From assembly GCA_003279005.1 (NCBI GenBank), contig QCBY01000001.1, positions 62,001-126,000 on the forward strand: a stretch of 64,000 nucleotides of DNA, in the 5' to 3' direction. Below, in pieces: positions 48,841 through 57,917 of this stretch (its first letter is position 1; the number at the start of each line of letters is the position of its first letter). The notes beneath the pieces were generated by a model. It had not been told where the DNA came from. It made no database searches and worked only from the letters and a program-made list of their open reading frames with translations. This stretch comes from Prochlorococcus sp. AG-347-J22 (lineage in GTDB: Bacteria > Cyanobacteriota > Cyanobacteriia > PCC-6307 > Cyanobiaceae). The position numbers were made by a program, and so were the translations under genes.

Positions 48841-50214
48841 CTATAAATTACTTGAATCTGATATTGGAAAAAATACTGTCAATCCGGTATCCCTCCTCTG
48901 AGTAACGTGGCCTCCTAAACTTGCCAATAATTTCTGAGTAGCAACTTGACTTAATTGTAAACTTCCTGTTTGAGGATTCCAATTTAATACTGGACCAATA
49001 TCTGAACTATTTTCTTTGTTAGAAATTTCCTGTATATCTGTATCAAATTTTTTTACTTTTAATTGAAGTTTTAATTTTTGTCCGGCAGGTCGTAACTCTA
49101 AGATTAAACTACTACCTTCTCGTAATCCTCTAGTATTTTTGTCAATTAAACCTCTTAACATTAATTCTAATTTTTCAGAATCACTCAAAATTTCAGGAAG
49201 TTGTTGAGGTATTTCAATTGCTAATGAAATACCACGCCTCTTTAATTGTTTACTCCAGACTGGTGACAATTTATTTAAAATTTCACCTAAATTTATTTTT
49301 GCAAGTTGATTTGGTGGGGATACATTATTACTAACAAGTTCTGCAGCATTGAAAATAAGGCCAAATCTATCAATTTGCTCATTGCACTCATTATCAATTT
49401 GAATTATACGATTTCTCATTGATTCGTCCATATCATATTTTCTGAGAGTTGAGCTTATTAAAGTCCTTATTGTTGCTAAAGGAGTTATGACTTCATGAGA
49501 AATTGCTTGCAATAACTTTGTCTCTGTTGATTGATCATTTTTATTATGATTTTTAATTGAATTCTGAAAACTTAATTTAGGAATCGAGTTTGCCAACTTA
49601 TTTGATAAACTAGGCCAAAAATTTTTTTCAAATTTATGATTAATATTAAGATCTCCTAAATTTTTAATTGCATGACGAAAATTAATTGCCTCCTCATAAT
49701 TTTCTTGATTCAATTTCGCATCAATTAATTCAATTGCAGTTTTTAAACTCTTTTTGTCACATCTCATCAGTAAAGTTCTTTTATCTTTTTCTCCTGCAAT
49801 TGTCAAAAGACATTGAAAATTTGAAGTAATAATTATTAAAAAAGGTTCATAACCATCCTTCCTATTCAAAGTTAAAACTTTGTAATTTCGAGTAAAATTT
49901 ATGCTATCTTTTTTAATTTTTCTGGAATGCTCTACTGGCATGAGAACAGCATTATCACTTTGAAAATATGGAAAACCCTCTGGAGTCCATAACCAACCTT
50001 TCATTTTTGATAGGCATTTTTTATTTGTAAGAGCAGGCAAAGGTGAAGCCACCCAAAATCCTCCTTCTATGGAGGAATATGTAAGAAACTCTTTTTGAAC
50101 AACTTCTAAAGAGGCCCACCACATCCGTCTAGAAGTTTCATCATCAACATAAGAAGTATCTAATCCTTGAAGAAGTAAATCTTGAATGTTTTTTATAGTT
50201 ATTAGAGATTTCAT
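48841..50214 (-). CDS. Two-component histidine kinase with degenerate ATP domain
   Basis: A 457-residue sensor-kinase-like protein. A soluble N-terminal region (residues 20-150) holds a variable sensor domain with no membrane span. The H box AISHEVITPLATIRTL gives phosphoacceptor His240. In the catalytic domain the N box reads GLIDKNTRGL with the key asparagine displaced, the DxGxG box is not found, and the G2 region reads PQTGSLQLSQ. These changes suggest weakened ATP binding. The ATG overlaps the rodA stop by four bases, and mrp precedes rodA. No response regulator is adjacent. I do not assign it to a named Hik. Confidence 0.75.
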   Translation of the reverse strand: MKSLITIKNIQDLLLQGLDTSYVDDETSRRMWWASLEVVQKEFLTYSSIEGGFWVASPLPALTNKKCLSKMKGWLWTPEGFPYFQSDNAVLMPVEHSRKIKKDSINFTRNYKVLTLNRKDGYEPFLIIITSNFQCLLTIAGEKDKRTLLMRCDKKSLKTAIELIDAKLNQENYEEAINFRHAIKNLGDLNINHKFEKNFWPSLSNKLANSIPKLSFQNSIKNHNKNDQSTETKLLQAISHEVITPLATIRTLISSTLRKYDMDESMRNRIIQIDNECNEQIDRFGLIFNAAELVSNNVSPPNQLAKINLGEILNKLSPVWSKQLKRRGISLAIEIPQQLPEILSDSEKLELMLRGLIDKNTRGLREGSSLILELRPAGQKLKLQLKVKKFDTDIQEISNKENSSDIGPVLNWNPQTGSLQLSQVATQKLLASLGGHVTQRRDTGLTVFFPISDSSNL

Positions 50215-51482
50215 TGATTTCTTAATGATCTAGAACGATTTAATGTGGATAATGCCAGACCAATAGCTATAAAATTTATCAACAAAGAGGTTCTACCATA
50301 ACTCATAAAGGGTAGAGGGATCCCTGTTACTGGACCTAATCCTATAGTCATAAATAAATTAATAATGATCTGAAATAAGAATGTTGAAGCTATTCCAATA
50401 ACTATTAAAGACTCAAAATTAGTCCTAGCATTTTTTGATAAACTCACAAGTTGGCTAATCAAAATAAAAAATAAAAAAAGAACCAGAATACATCCAAAAA
50501 AACCTAATTCCTCCCCTAACGCACTAAATATAAAATCTGTATGTTGTTCAGGTATGAATTGCAAATTTGTTAACTTACCATTTAATAGACCAGCGCCAAA
50601 AAGACCTCCAGATCCAATTGCTATTTTACTTTGCAATAGATGATATCCACCTCCTAAAGGATCCCTACTAGGATCTAAGAACAGAATTAATCTATCTTTT
50701 TGATAATCTTTTAAACCAAATTCCCATATGATAGGAGTAAACTTCAAAACTAAAGAATGAAGAGCTAATGTTAATAACGAGAATAAGATTTTCTTTTGTG
50801 AAGACCTATAAGCTAAGTAACCCATGAAAGGAATCCAGAAAATGAGCAACTTTGGAGATACAAAATAAAATATTGATGTAAAAAAACAAAATCCTAAAAT
50901 AAGTATCCACTCAATGGGCATTTGAGACCAATAAAGCATAACAAAGGACAAAACTATTAAAACTAAAGAGGTTCCTAAATCTGGTTGAAAAAATATTAAT
51001 AACCAAGGAACAACAACAATTAATAAAGGAAATAATAAATCCTTTATAGAAGAAATTTTTTTTCGTTCTAAAACTAAAGCAAGAATTAAAATCGTGCTCA
51101 ATTTAGTGACTTCCGATGGTTGAAAAGAAAAAATGCCAAGGCTAAGCCATCTTTGAGCTCCATAAGTTGAGATTCCAAAAAAATAAACTAATATTAATGA
51201 AATTAAAGTACAAAAATAAAACGGGATCAGATATTTTCTAATTCTTTCTAATGGAATGTATGAAATAAATATAGCTAAAAAATAACCCAACAATCCAGTG
51301 AAAAGATGATTTAAGAAATCTGATTGTAAAAATTCTCTTTGTACACTTTTTATTAAAATACTTGAAATAAAAACTAATACTAAAGGTATAAGGAGTAGAG
51401 GTGAAAAAACAATTTTTCGATTAATTTTATCTTTCCTCTGAAAAAATCTCTTATTTTTTGATAGAGAAATTCCCTTGATCAT
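50211..51482 (-). CDS. rodA: RodA, SEDS-family peptidoglycan polymerase
   Basis: RodA is a glycosyltransferase that polymerises peptidoglycan from lipid II for cell elongation. The 423-residue protein has about ten membrane spans. Typical SEDS blocks are GAQRWLSLGIFSFQPSEVTKL, FLDPSRDPLGGGYHLLQSKIAIGSGG with the catalytic aspartate, and LPEQHTDFIFSALGEELGFF. It overlaps the kinase by four bases and is six bases after mrp. Confidence 0.92.
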   Translation of the reverse strand: MIKGISLSKNKRFFQRKDKINRKIVFSPLLLIPLVLVFISSILIKSVQREFLQSDFLNHLFTGLLGYFLAIFISYIPLERIRKYLIPFYFCTLISLILVYFFGISTYGAQRWLSLGIFSFQPSEVTKLSTILILALVLERKKISSIKDLLFPLLIVVVPWLLIFFQPDLGTSLVLIVLSFVMLYWSQMPIEWILILGFCFFTSIFYFVSPKLLIFWIPFMGYLAYRSSQKKILFSLLTLALHSLVLKFTPIIWEFGLKDYQKDRLILFLDPSRDPLGGGYHLLQSKIAIGSGGLFGAGLLNGKLTNLQFIPEQHTDFIFSALGEELGFFGCILVLFLFFILISQLVSLSKNARTNFESLIVIGIASTFLFQIIINLFMTIGLGPVTGIPLPFMSYGRTSLLINFIAIGLALSTLNRSRSLRNQ

Positions 51483-51488
51483 TTATTG

Positions 51489-52559
51489 CTATTTAATAAA
51501 TTGTTTTTTAATTAATTTAGCTAACTCCTTAAATCTTATAGAACTTTCTTTATCTGGTTCACTGATTGAAATTGGAACACCCTTATTACTCTCATCAACA
51601 AGTGTAATTTCAATAGGAATTTGAGCAAGTAGTGGTAAATTATTTTCTTCCGCTAAAATTTTACCCCCTCCTTTACCAAAAATTTCATATTTTTTATTAG
51701 GCATATCAGGTGGAATAAATACAGACATATTTTCTACGACACCTAATAATGGAACCCCTAGTTGCTTAAACATTGATAAACCTCTTCTTGCATCTTGCAA
51801 AGATACTTTTTGGGGTGTTGTAACAACAATTGCACCTGAAATAGGTACAGACTGAGATAAAGATATCTGCGCATCTCCTGTACCTGGTGGTAAATCAATA
51901 ACCAAGAAGTCAAGATTATTCCATTCAACTTGGTATAGAAATTGCTTTATAATACTATTTAGCATTGGTCCTCGCCATATCACGGGCTGTCCTTCCTCTA
52001 TCAAAAAACCCATTGATACTAATGAGATACCATATTTTTTTATTGGTATTAATCTTTGTTCATTACCGTTACCATCTGTCACTTTTGGATTTTCTTCTAC
52101 AACTCCCAACATTGAAGGGGTATTAGGCCCATATATATCAGCATCTAATAAACCAGTTTTTAATCCTAACTTAGCTAACGAACATGCAATATTAACAGCA
52201 ATTGTACTTTTGCCTACACCTCCTTTACCACTACTTATAGCAATAATATGTTTTATACCTTTTATGTTCTTTAAATCAGGTACATTATCTGCACTTTTAG
52301 CATTTGATTGAGATACTTCGTTATCTATTTCTATTTGAACGTCATTAACATCATGGAATTTCAAAAGGTTATTTCTAACCTCTTGAACTATTCTCTCTCT
52401 CTGTGAATTTGCAAAAGAAGGTAATGATAAAGTAATTAGTATTCTGGGTAAAATTACTCGAACGTTTTTAATCCAAGCCAATTCAATGAGATTTTTCTTC
52501 GATCCAGAATCTAGAATCTTTGATAAAGCATTATTTGCATCTTCTACTGTAGTCATCAA
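51489..52559 (-). CDS. mrp: Mrp/ApbC iron-sulfur carrier ATPase
   Basis: Mrp proteins carry or insert 4Fe-4S clusters. The 356-residue protein has a DUF59-like N-terminal domain (residues 1-95) and a deviant Walker A SGKGGVGKST at 110-119, with GLLDADIYGPNTPSMLG after it. The usual CxxC cluster motif near the C-terminus is not seen here; the region reads MPNKKYEIFGKGGG. MM at the start leaves two possible first residues. Confidence 0.9.
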   Translation of the reverse strand: MMTTVEDANNALSKILDSGSKKNLIELAWIKNVRVILPRILITLSLPSFANSQRERIVQEVRNNLLKFHDVNDVQIEIDNEVSQSNAKSADNVPDLKNIKGIKHIIAISSGKGGVGKSTIAVNIACSLAKLGLKTGLLDADIYGPNTPSMLGVVEENPKVTDGNGNEQRLIPIKKYGISLVSMGFLIEEGQPVIWRGPMLNSIIKQFLYQVEWNNLDFLVIDLPPGTGDAQISLSQSVPISGAIVVTTPQKVSLQDARRGLSMFKQLGVPLLGVVENMSVFIPPDMPNKKYEIFGKGGGKILAEENNLPLLAQIPIEITLVDESNKGVPISISEPDKESSIRFKELAKLIKKQFIK

Positions 52560-52715
52560 AATTTTAAAATTTTTTTAAAGATTATTCGACTCGATAAAAG
52601 ATTAAGAACTATGTCGAACTATCAAATAATAATAAATAAAGCCCCCTTAAAGGAAATTATAAAGGGAAACTACTAATTAACCAAAAATTTAATTCTTCAA
52701 TATCAAATTAAATAA

Positions 52716-53744
52716 ATGTTTAAAGAACCCCCTAATAATTCAAGAGAAAAAACTAAGAATCTCTTCCTAAAATTACAAGAAAATATTTGCAAAACTTTAG
52801 AGTACACTGATGGAAAGGCAAAATTTATTGAAGAAACTTGGCTAAGAAAAGAAGGTGGAGGAGGCAGATCAAGAGTTTTAAAAAACGGCTCAATTTTTGA
52901 GCAAGCTGGAGTCAACTTCTCCGAGGTATATGGTAAAGAATTGCCTCAGTCAATTATTTCACAAAGACCAGAAGCGAAAGATCACGAATGGTTTGCGACA
53001 GGTACATCAATGGTATTGCACCCTAAAAATCCTTTTATACCGACAGTCCATCTTAATTATCGTTATTTCGAAGCAGGGCCAGTTTGGTGGTTTGGTGGAG
53101 GTGCAGATCTAACGCCTTATTACCCTTACTTAACTGATGTAAGGCATTTTCATAAAGAACATAGTGAGGCCTGCGACAAGGTTAATAAAAATCTTCACAA
53201 GGTATTTAAACCATGGTGTGATGAATATTTTTTTTTAAAACACAGAAATGAATCTAGAGGTGTTGGAGGTATCTTTTATGACTATCAAGATGGTTCAGGA
53301 AGAATTTATAAAGGCAACAACAAAAAAGGCAATGCTTATATAAAATCAACTCATATCGGAGATTTAAACTTAGATTGGAATAATTTCTATTCTTTGGCAG
53401 AAAATTGTGGCAACGCTTTTCTTAGTTCATATCAACCGATAATTGAAAAAAGAGTTAAGCAAAACTACACAAAAGAGGAGAGAGAATTTCAACTCTATAG
53501 ACGAGGACGATACGTTGAATTTAATTTAGTTTGGGACAGAGGAACAATTTTTGGATTGCAAACAAATGGCAGAACTGAATCTATATTAATGTCATTACCA
53601 CCCTTAGCTAGATGGGAATATGGGTATAAATCAAAAAAAGAATCTAGAGAAGATTATCTCACCAGAATTTTTACAAAACCTCAAGACTGGCAAAATGATG
53701 AAGATTTAGAAAAATTTTGTATAGATAATAATATTTTTGATTAA
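52716..53744 (+). CDS. hemF: Oxygen-dependent coproporphyrinogen III oxidase
   Basis: HemF converts coproporphyrinogen III to protoporphyrinogen IX using oxygen, feeding heme, chlorophyll and bilins. The 342-residue protein has [49 protein letters not shown] and the [20 protein letters not shown] block. Its promoter region is 156 nt shared with mrp. Confidence 0.97.
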   Translation: MFKEPPNNSREKTKNLFLKLQENICKTLEYTDGKAKFIEETWLRKEGGGGRSRVLKNGSIFEQAGVNFSEVYGKELPQSIISQRPEAKDHEWFATGTSMVLHPKNPFIPTVHLNYRYFEAGPVWWFGGGADLTPYYPYLTDVRHFHKEHSEACDKVNKNLHKVFKPWCDEYFFLKHRNESRGVGGIFYDYQDGSGRIYKGNNKKGNAYIKSTHIGDLNLDWNNFYSLAENCGNAFLSSYQPIIEKRVKQNYTKEEREFQLYRRGRYVEFNLVWDRGTIFGLQTNGRTESILMSLPPLARWEYGYKSKKESREDYLTRIFTKPQDWQNDEDLEKFCIDNNIFD

Positions 53745-53772
53745 ATATTCTGAAAATTTCAAAACTTTTACA

Positions 53773-54333
53773 CTAAATAGGTGTTTTGAACAAAGAACCA
53801 TCACTTTTTAATTCGAGCTTATCACTTAAATCATTTTCTAAGGAAATCAATTCATCTCTATGAGCTCTTAACCTCATAGACGTCATTTTTTCATTATCTT
53901 CACTATTGATTAATCTTAATTCAAATTTTTCTTCCCTTGCTGACTTCTTAAAATAAATTATTCCTGATAAAGGACCTCCAATCAAACCTAAAAGAATAGG
54001 CCACCAACCTAAAGTTGGGAAAATTTGAATAATTACTAAACCTAAAGCACAAGATCCGAATCCACCTAGCAAACTTAAAAAAATTGCCATTAATTTACTA
54101 GATACAACCTGCCCTTTAAATATTAAAATTCTTTGGTCAAAATCTCCACCTGATTGTTTCCAGCCTCTTATATTAAGCCACTCATACATAACATCTAACA
54201 CTTCTAATGGTTTTTTAGAAGAGGTTATTTCAACTACTGTTGTTCTATCTTTGCTTGAAGCTCTTAGGAAAAAGAATAAACCAATAGCAAGAAGAATCGT
54301 CAGTAATAATGTTGAATTAAGAGAATAAGTCAT
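53773..54333 (-). CDS. Cofactor assembly of complex C family membrane protein (CCB2/CCB4-like)
   Basis: A 186-residue protein with an N-terminal hydrophobic segment (residues 8-23) and two helices around residues 82-103 and 108-127. The RASSKDRTTVVEITSSKKPLEVLDVMYEWLNIRGWKQ stretch and LRAHRDELISLE near the end agree with the DUF2930/CCB family, which in chloroplasts helps attach the ci heme to cytochrome b6. Assignment is by remembered pattern. It lies tail to tail with hemF. Confidence 0.6.
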   Translation of the reverse strand: MTYSLNSTLLLTILLAIGLFFFLRASSKDRTTVVEITSSKKPLEVLDVMYEWLNIRGWKQSGGDFDQRILIFKGQVVSSKLMAIFLSLLGGFGSCALGLVIIQIFPTLGWWPILLGLIGGPLSGIIYFKKSAREEKFELRLINSEDNEKMTSMRLRAHRDELISLENDLSDKLELKSDGSLFKTPI

Positions 54334-54501
54334 TTATAGATTTCTAAAATTTATTGACTAATTTGTATATTTTAAAATTAATAATAATATAAAATCATGA
54401 TTCAATACGAGTTTAATTAACTTTAGATCCTAAAATTCTTGAATCACAAATTTAAAAAAATAATGTAAAGTTAAAATTGAAATAAATTATTGTAAGTACT
54501 A

Positions 54502-55143
54502 ATGAATAATATTGAAGAAAACAAAAAAATAACTTTCTCTAATAATGATATTTCTTCTGATATATATAATCTCTACAAAGATTCATCTTTTTTAGCTGTA
54601 GATACTGAGGCAATGGGATTAATACATGGAAGAGATAGGCTATGCTTAATTCAAATATGTAATGAATTAAATTTAACTTCATGTATCAAGATAGAACTTG
54701 ATAATTCTGATTCACCCAATATAAAAAATTTATTTGAAGATAATAAAATAATGAAAATATTCCATTATGCAAGATTTGATGTTGCCGCTCTAAAATGCAA
54801 TCTTAAAATCAACACAAATAATATTTTTTGCACAAAAATAGCTAGTAAATTAGCTAGGACATACACAAATAAGCATGGATTAAAAGATTTAATCCATGAA
54901 TTAGTAGGGATAGAATTAGATAAAAGTTCCCAAAGTAGTGATTGGGGTAGTAGTGAAGATTTATCTAATAAGCAAATTGATTATGCTGCCAATGATGTTA
55001 GATATCTAATCAAAGCAATGCACAAATTAAGAATGATTCTTGAGAGAGAAGGGAGGTATGAGTTGGCTCAGAAATGTTTCAAAACTATTCCAGTTCATTC
55101 TGAATTAGATATATTAAAATTTTCCAATATATTTGAGCATTAA
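54502..55143 (+). CDS. rnd: RNase D-like 3'-5' exonuclease
   Basis: A 213-residue DEDD exonuclease. Exo I is FLAVDTEAMGL with Asp and Glu, exo II is FHYARFDVAAL, and exo III is YAANDVRYL, making it the DEDDy type. The HRDC domains of Escherichia coli RNase D are lacking, so it is the short form common in cyanobacteria. It may trim tRNA 3' ends. It starts with a canonical ATG; the stop meets the convergent small gene directly. Confidence 0.85.
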   Translation: MNNIEENKKITFSNNDISSDIYNLYKDSSFLAVDTEAMGLIHGRDRLCLIQICNELNLTSCIKIELDNSDSPNIKNLFEDNKIMKIFHYARFDVAALKCNLKINTNNIFCTKIASKLARTYTNKHGLKDLIHELVGIELDKSSQSSDWGSSEDLSNKQIDYAANDVRYLIKAMHKLRMILEREGRYELAQKCFKTIPVHSELDILKFSNIFEH

Positions 55144-55410
55144 TTAATCTTCAGTCATAAAATTATCTTCATTTTCTAGAGTAGACATTAGCTGATCTAG
55201 AATGGTTGAAGAACTTAATTTGTTTCCGTTATCTTTTTCACATAATTTTAAAATATCTTTTGCAACCTCTATTTTTTCTTCAATAGTTCTAGAACCTTTT
55301 TTTGCATTTTCAATTTCTACTTTTTTTTTTGCTGATGACAAACTTACACTGAGTAGATTAGCTATTTTAGAACATATTGCTAAATATTGGCGATCATTTA
55401 TAGGATACAT
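55144..55410 (-). CDS. Conserved small protein of unknown function, 88 aa
   Basis: An 88-residue soluble protein, mostly helical, with a basic middle (SAKKKVEIENAKKGSRTIEEK) and an acidic tail ENEDNFMTED. No recognised domain. The start ATG at 55408-55410 follows the LpxB-like gene by 34 nt on the same strand, suggesting one transcript. Confidence 0.55.
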   Translation of the reverse strand: MYPINDRQYLAICSKIANLLSVSLSSAKKKVEIENAKKGSRTIEEKIEVAKDILKLCEKDNGNKLSSSTILDQLMSTLENEDNFMTED

Positions 55411-55444
55411 TGAGGAAGAAAAAACCTTTTTTGATATTAGCTTA

Positions 55445-56704
55445 TTAAGTTAACAAACTTAAATTTATGTAATCTACAATTTTTTTACTTGCACCACTTT
55501 TACCCATCCTCTTCATACCAATTTTTACTTGTTTAAGTCTATAGCGTTTTTTATTAATTAAGATTTTTAAATTACATATAAGATTTTTTTTATTATCGCA
55601 GACTATTACGCTACCTCCTAATAATCTAGACTGTCTTTTTGCAAATGATTTTGTGAATTGTGGACCTTCCCCAGGAAGAGAAAGTGAGGGTATGCCAAGA
55701 CCAGTAATTTGTTCTGTAGCAGTTCCTGCATTAGATAGCCCAACAGTAGCCATGTTAGCCCACTTATTAAAAGTATTTTTACCTAATAAGATATATTTAT
55801 CTTGATTTTTCCAAACTGAATGTTCACCAACCAAAAACTGAATATTTTTTTGTTTAAAATAACCATTAGTTTTTAAATGACAACTAATATTAAACACATC
55901 AGCATTGAAACTTAAAGGCAAAAGAATAATTAAATCATTAGATAATTTTAGATCTTTTAAACAGTTTAAAAAAATATCAAGATTATTTAGCGCTTCAGGA
56001 AAACGACTTCCTATAATCAAAATTAATCTATTAAACTTTAAAATATTAGAAATTTTTTCATTCTTTTCATCTACAAAATCCATCATTGGATTACCAAAGT
56101 ATTTCGCATGAATCTTTTTTTTATTTAAATTATTTGCAGTAATTTCATCTCTCATTATTAAACTTTTACATCTACTAGATCTCATGAAAAATATTTCCCA
56201 AGGATCCCATTCAGAGCCTTTAAATTTATGATAAAAATCACTCAATGCCCAACCTGGCCCACTACTCCACGTATGGTCACTTTTGGGCGTCCCGACGAAA
56301 CTAAATTCACATTTTGAACTCCATGCAAAAAATAAAGGTAATAAATCCCCTACTGCAATAATTTTATAATAATCTCTTGACTTTCTTCTTAAAATTAAAA
56401 AGTTTTTGAAAGTATCTATCAAATATCCTGCAAACAAATCAAGTAAGAATCCTTTAAAGCTTTGATTACTAAAACCTCCGCTTGGTAATTCTTTTAGGTA
56501 ACCAATTTTGCTAAGCTTTTTTGAATTTATGGAATCAAAAACTTTACCATTTCCAACCAATGGCATAACTTCAATTTTTTTAATTTTTATTTGTTTTAAA
56601 AATCTTTTTATTATTTCCAATGCAATAACATCTTCCCCATGACCATTACATATAATTATTAGAGAATGCGACGCGTTACTGGTAGGATCATTAGGTGATT
56701 CAAT
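55445..56704 (-). CDS. LpxB-like glycosyltransferase-related protein, start unclear
   Basis: This resembles the cyanobacterial lipid-A-disaccharide-synthase-related family: IIICNGHGEDVIALEI near the N-terminus, GDLLPLFFAWSS, a YFGNPMMDF segment, and GTATEQITGLGIPSLSLPGEGPQFT near the C-terminus. Homologues begin just before the NGHGED motif. In this frame no ATG, GTG or TTG lies between tRNA-Cys and that motif. The nearest ATG (56798-56800) would make the protein read through the antisense of the whole tRNA-Cys gene. I place a tentative ATT start at 56702-56704. About 420 residues. The exact 5' end needs protein or transcript data. Confidence 0.72.
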   Translation of the reverse strand: MESPNDPTSNASHSLIIICNGHGEDVIALEIIKRFLKQIKIKKIEVMPLVGNGKVFDSINSKKLSKIGYLKELPSGGFSNQSFKGFLLDLFAGYLIDTFKNFLILRRKSRDYYKIIAVGDLLPLFFAWSSKCEFSFVGTPKSDHTWSSGPGWALSDFYHKFKGSEWDPWEIFFMRSSRCKSLIMRDEITANNLNKKKIHAKYFGNPMMDFVDEKNEKISNILKFNRLILIIGSRFPEALNNLDIFLNCLKDLKLSNDLIILLPLSFNADVFNISCHLKTNGYFKQKNIQFLVGEHSVWKNQDKYILLGKNTFNKWANMATVGLSNAGTATEQITGLGIPSLSLPGEGPQFTKSFAKRQSRLLGGSVIVCDNKKNLICNLKILINKKRYRLKQVKIGMKRMGKSGASKKIVDYINLSLLT

Positions 56705-56716
56705 TGAATCTCTATC

Positions 56717-56787
56717 GGCGGCATGGCCAAGTGGTAAGGCAGAGGATTGCAAATCCTTTATCCCCAGTTCGAATCTGGGTGCCGCCT
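56717..56787 (+). tRNA. tRNA-Cys (GCA anticodon)
   Basis: The acceptor GGCGGCA pairs with TGCCGCC, the discriminator is T, the T arm reads CCCAGTTCGAATCTGGG, and the anticodon loop TTGCAAA gives GCA. It lies over the 5' side of the LpxB-like gene on the other strand. Confidence 0.96.
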
Positions 56788-56986
56788 TCTTTAATTTCAT
56801 AATAAATTCTGCTGAAATTCTTATCAGAACAGTGAGTTTATCAAATCGATTATTCATCAAACATCTAGATTGTACTGAAACAACTAAAAAGCAATTCTAT
56901 TTAATTTTAAATACATAATATTATTATCCTATTTATTTATCACAAGAAAAATTCTACTTTTAAATATTTTTTTAAATTAATTTTTT

Positions 56987-57157
56987 CTAATATTCATTAT
57001 CAGCAACACATATACCCATACAACGTATTCCGTTTTTTGCAGTTCTTTTACAATGCTTACACAAAATCTTCTCCTTATCTAGACATACCTTAGGTTGATT
57101 TTTGAGTTTATTTCTATTACTTATATTATCAAACTCTAGATCATAAACTTCCATCAT
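56987..57157 (-). CDS. Small cysteine-rich conserved protein, 56 aa
   Basis: A 56-residue protein beginning MMEVYDLEFDN. Cysteines occur in PKVCLDKEKILCKHCKRTAKNGIRCMGICVADNEY: a CxxC followed by CMGIC, with an ending GICVADNEY I recall from short conserved cyanobacterial proteins. It may bind zinc. The start lies inside the end of the 214-residue gene upstream, in a different frame. Confidence 0.6.
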   Translation of the reverse strand: MMEVYDLEFDNISNRNKLKNQPKVCLDKEKILCKHCKRTAKNGIRCMGICVADNEY

Positions 57158-57785
57158 TATTATTTTTGCTTGAATCGATACTAACAACAAGAGAGGGATT
57201 AGTGCTTGAAGAGGGAATATCCATAATTTTTACTGTTTCTTTGTGTTGATCAATAATTTCACTTTTTTCAGCATTCTCATCAACTGCACAGGCCTCCAAG
57301 GCTTCTCTAAGAAGAGAGTCAAAAGTTGCTCCAGGTAACCTATGTCTTGCAACCTCAAGGAAGGTTCTTGGTAATGATTCAGAAGCAGCATCCCTTAAAG
57401 CAGGATTATTCTTTCTATGATCTTGTTCTTCTTCAATTGATTTTATAAATCTAAGCGTAACGTCCCTTTTTGTAGAGGCTTTTATCAAAGTATCATTTTC
57501 AGGATTTATAGAATTTGTCTCATTCTCAAGGTCGCTTAACCTTTTCTCAAGGCTATTTAAAACCTCATTAGCCTCTTTACTTATATGTGATAATTGCCCA
57601 TCAGATAAGTTTGGCAAATCAGCGACAAAAACCTTTCCATGATCTCTTAAAGTTAAAAAAGTTGGCCTGGGACCTTGATTTTGACGCCCATTAAAATCAG
57701 AATTATTACCTAATGGTCTTTTAGGAGGAGTAGGTCCTGCTGAACTACGTCTACGTGTAATTCTTTGATTATTTTCAAAGGGCAT
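57141..57785 (-). CDS. Conserved cyanobacterial protein of unknown function, 214 aa
   Basis: A 214-residue soluble protein. The N-terminal 35 residues are basic and proline/glycine-rich (RITRRRSSAGPTPPKRPL), then a coiled-coil-prone stretch around residues 65-95 (SHISKEANEVLNSLEKRLSDLENE), and a helical middle AASESLPRTFLEVARHRLPG. The C-terminus is serine- and asparagine-rich. No domain is assigned. It overlaps the small cysteine protein by 17 bases. Confidence 0.65.
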   Translation of the reverse strand: MPFENNQRITRRRSSAGPTPPKRPLGNNSDFNGRQNQGPRPTFLTLRDHGKVFVADLPNLSDGQLSHISKEANEVLNSLEKRLSDLENETNSINPENDTLIKASTKRDVTLRFIKSIEEEQDHRKNNPALRDAASESLPRTFLEVARHRLPGATFDSLLREALEACAVDENAEKSEIIDQHKETVKIMDIPSSSTNPSLVVSIDSSKNNNDGSL

Positions 57786-57917
57786 TGAATTAAAGTTAAA
57801 TCTACTGGCTAAATCTCCGATATAATTCGGCGTTAGTTTTATTATATTACACCTAACTTTTTCATTTGTGTGAATAAATTAAATTTGTAATTTCTAAATA
57901 AAGCTTATGGGAAGAAA

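Noticed and set aside
56705-56860. N-terminal extension of the LpxB-like frame through tRNA-Cys
   Set aside because: The residues are the direct antisense of the tRNA gene (APRFELG, LPLGHAA), a well-known artefact, and have no counterpart in homologues.
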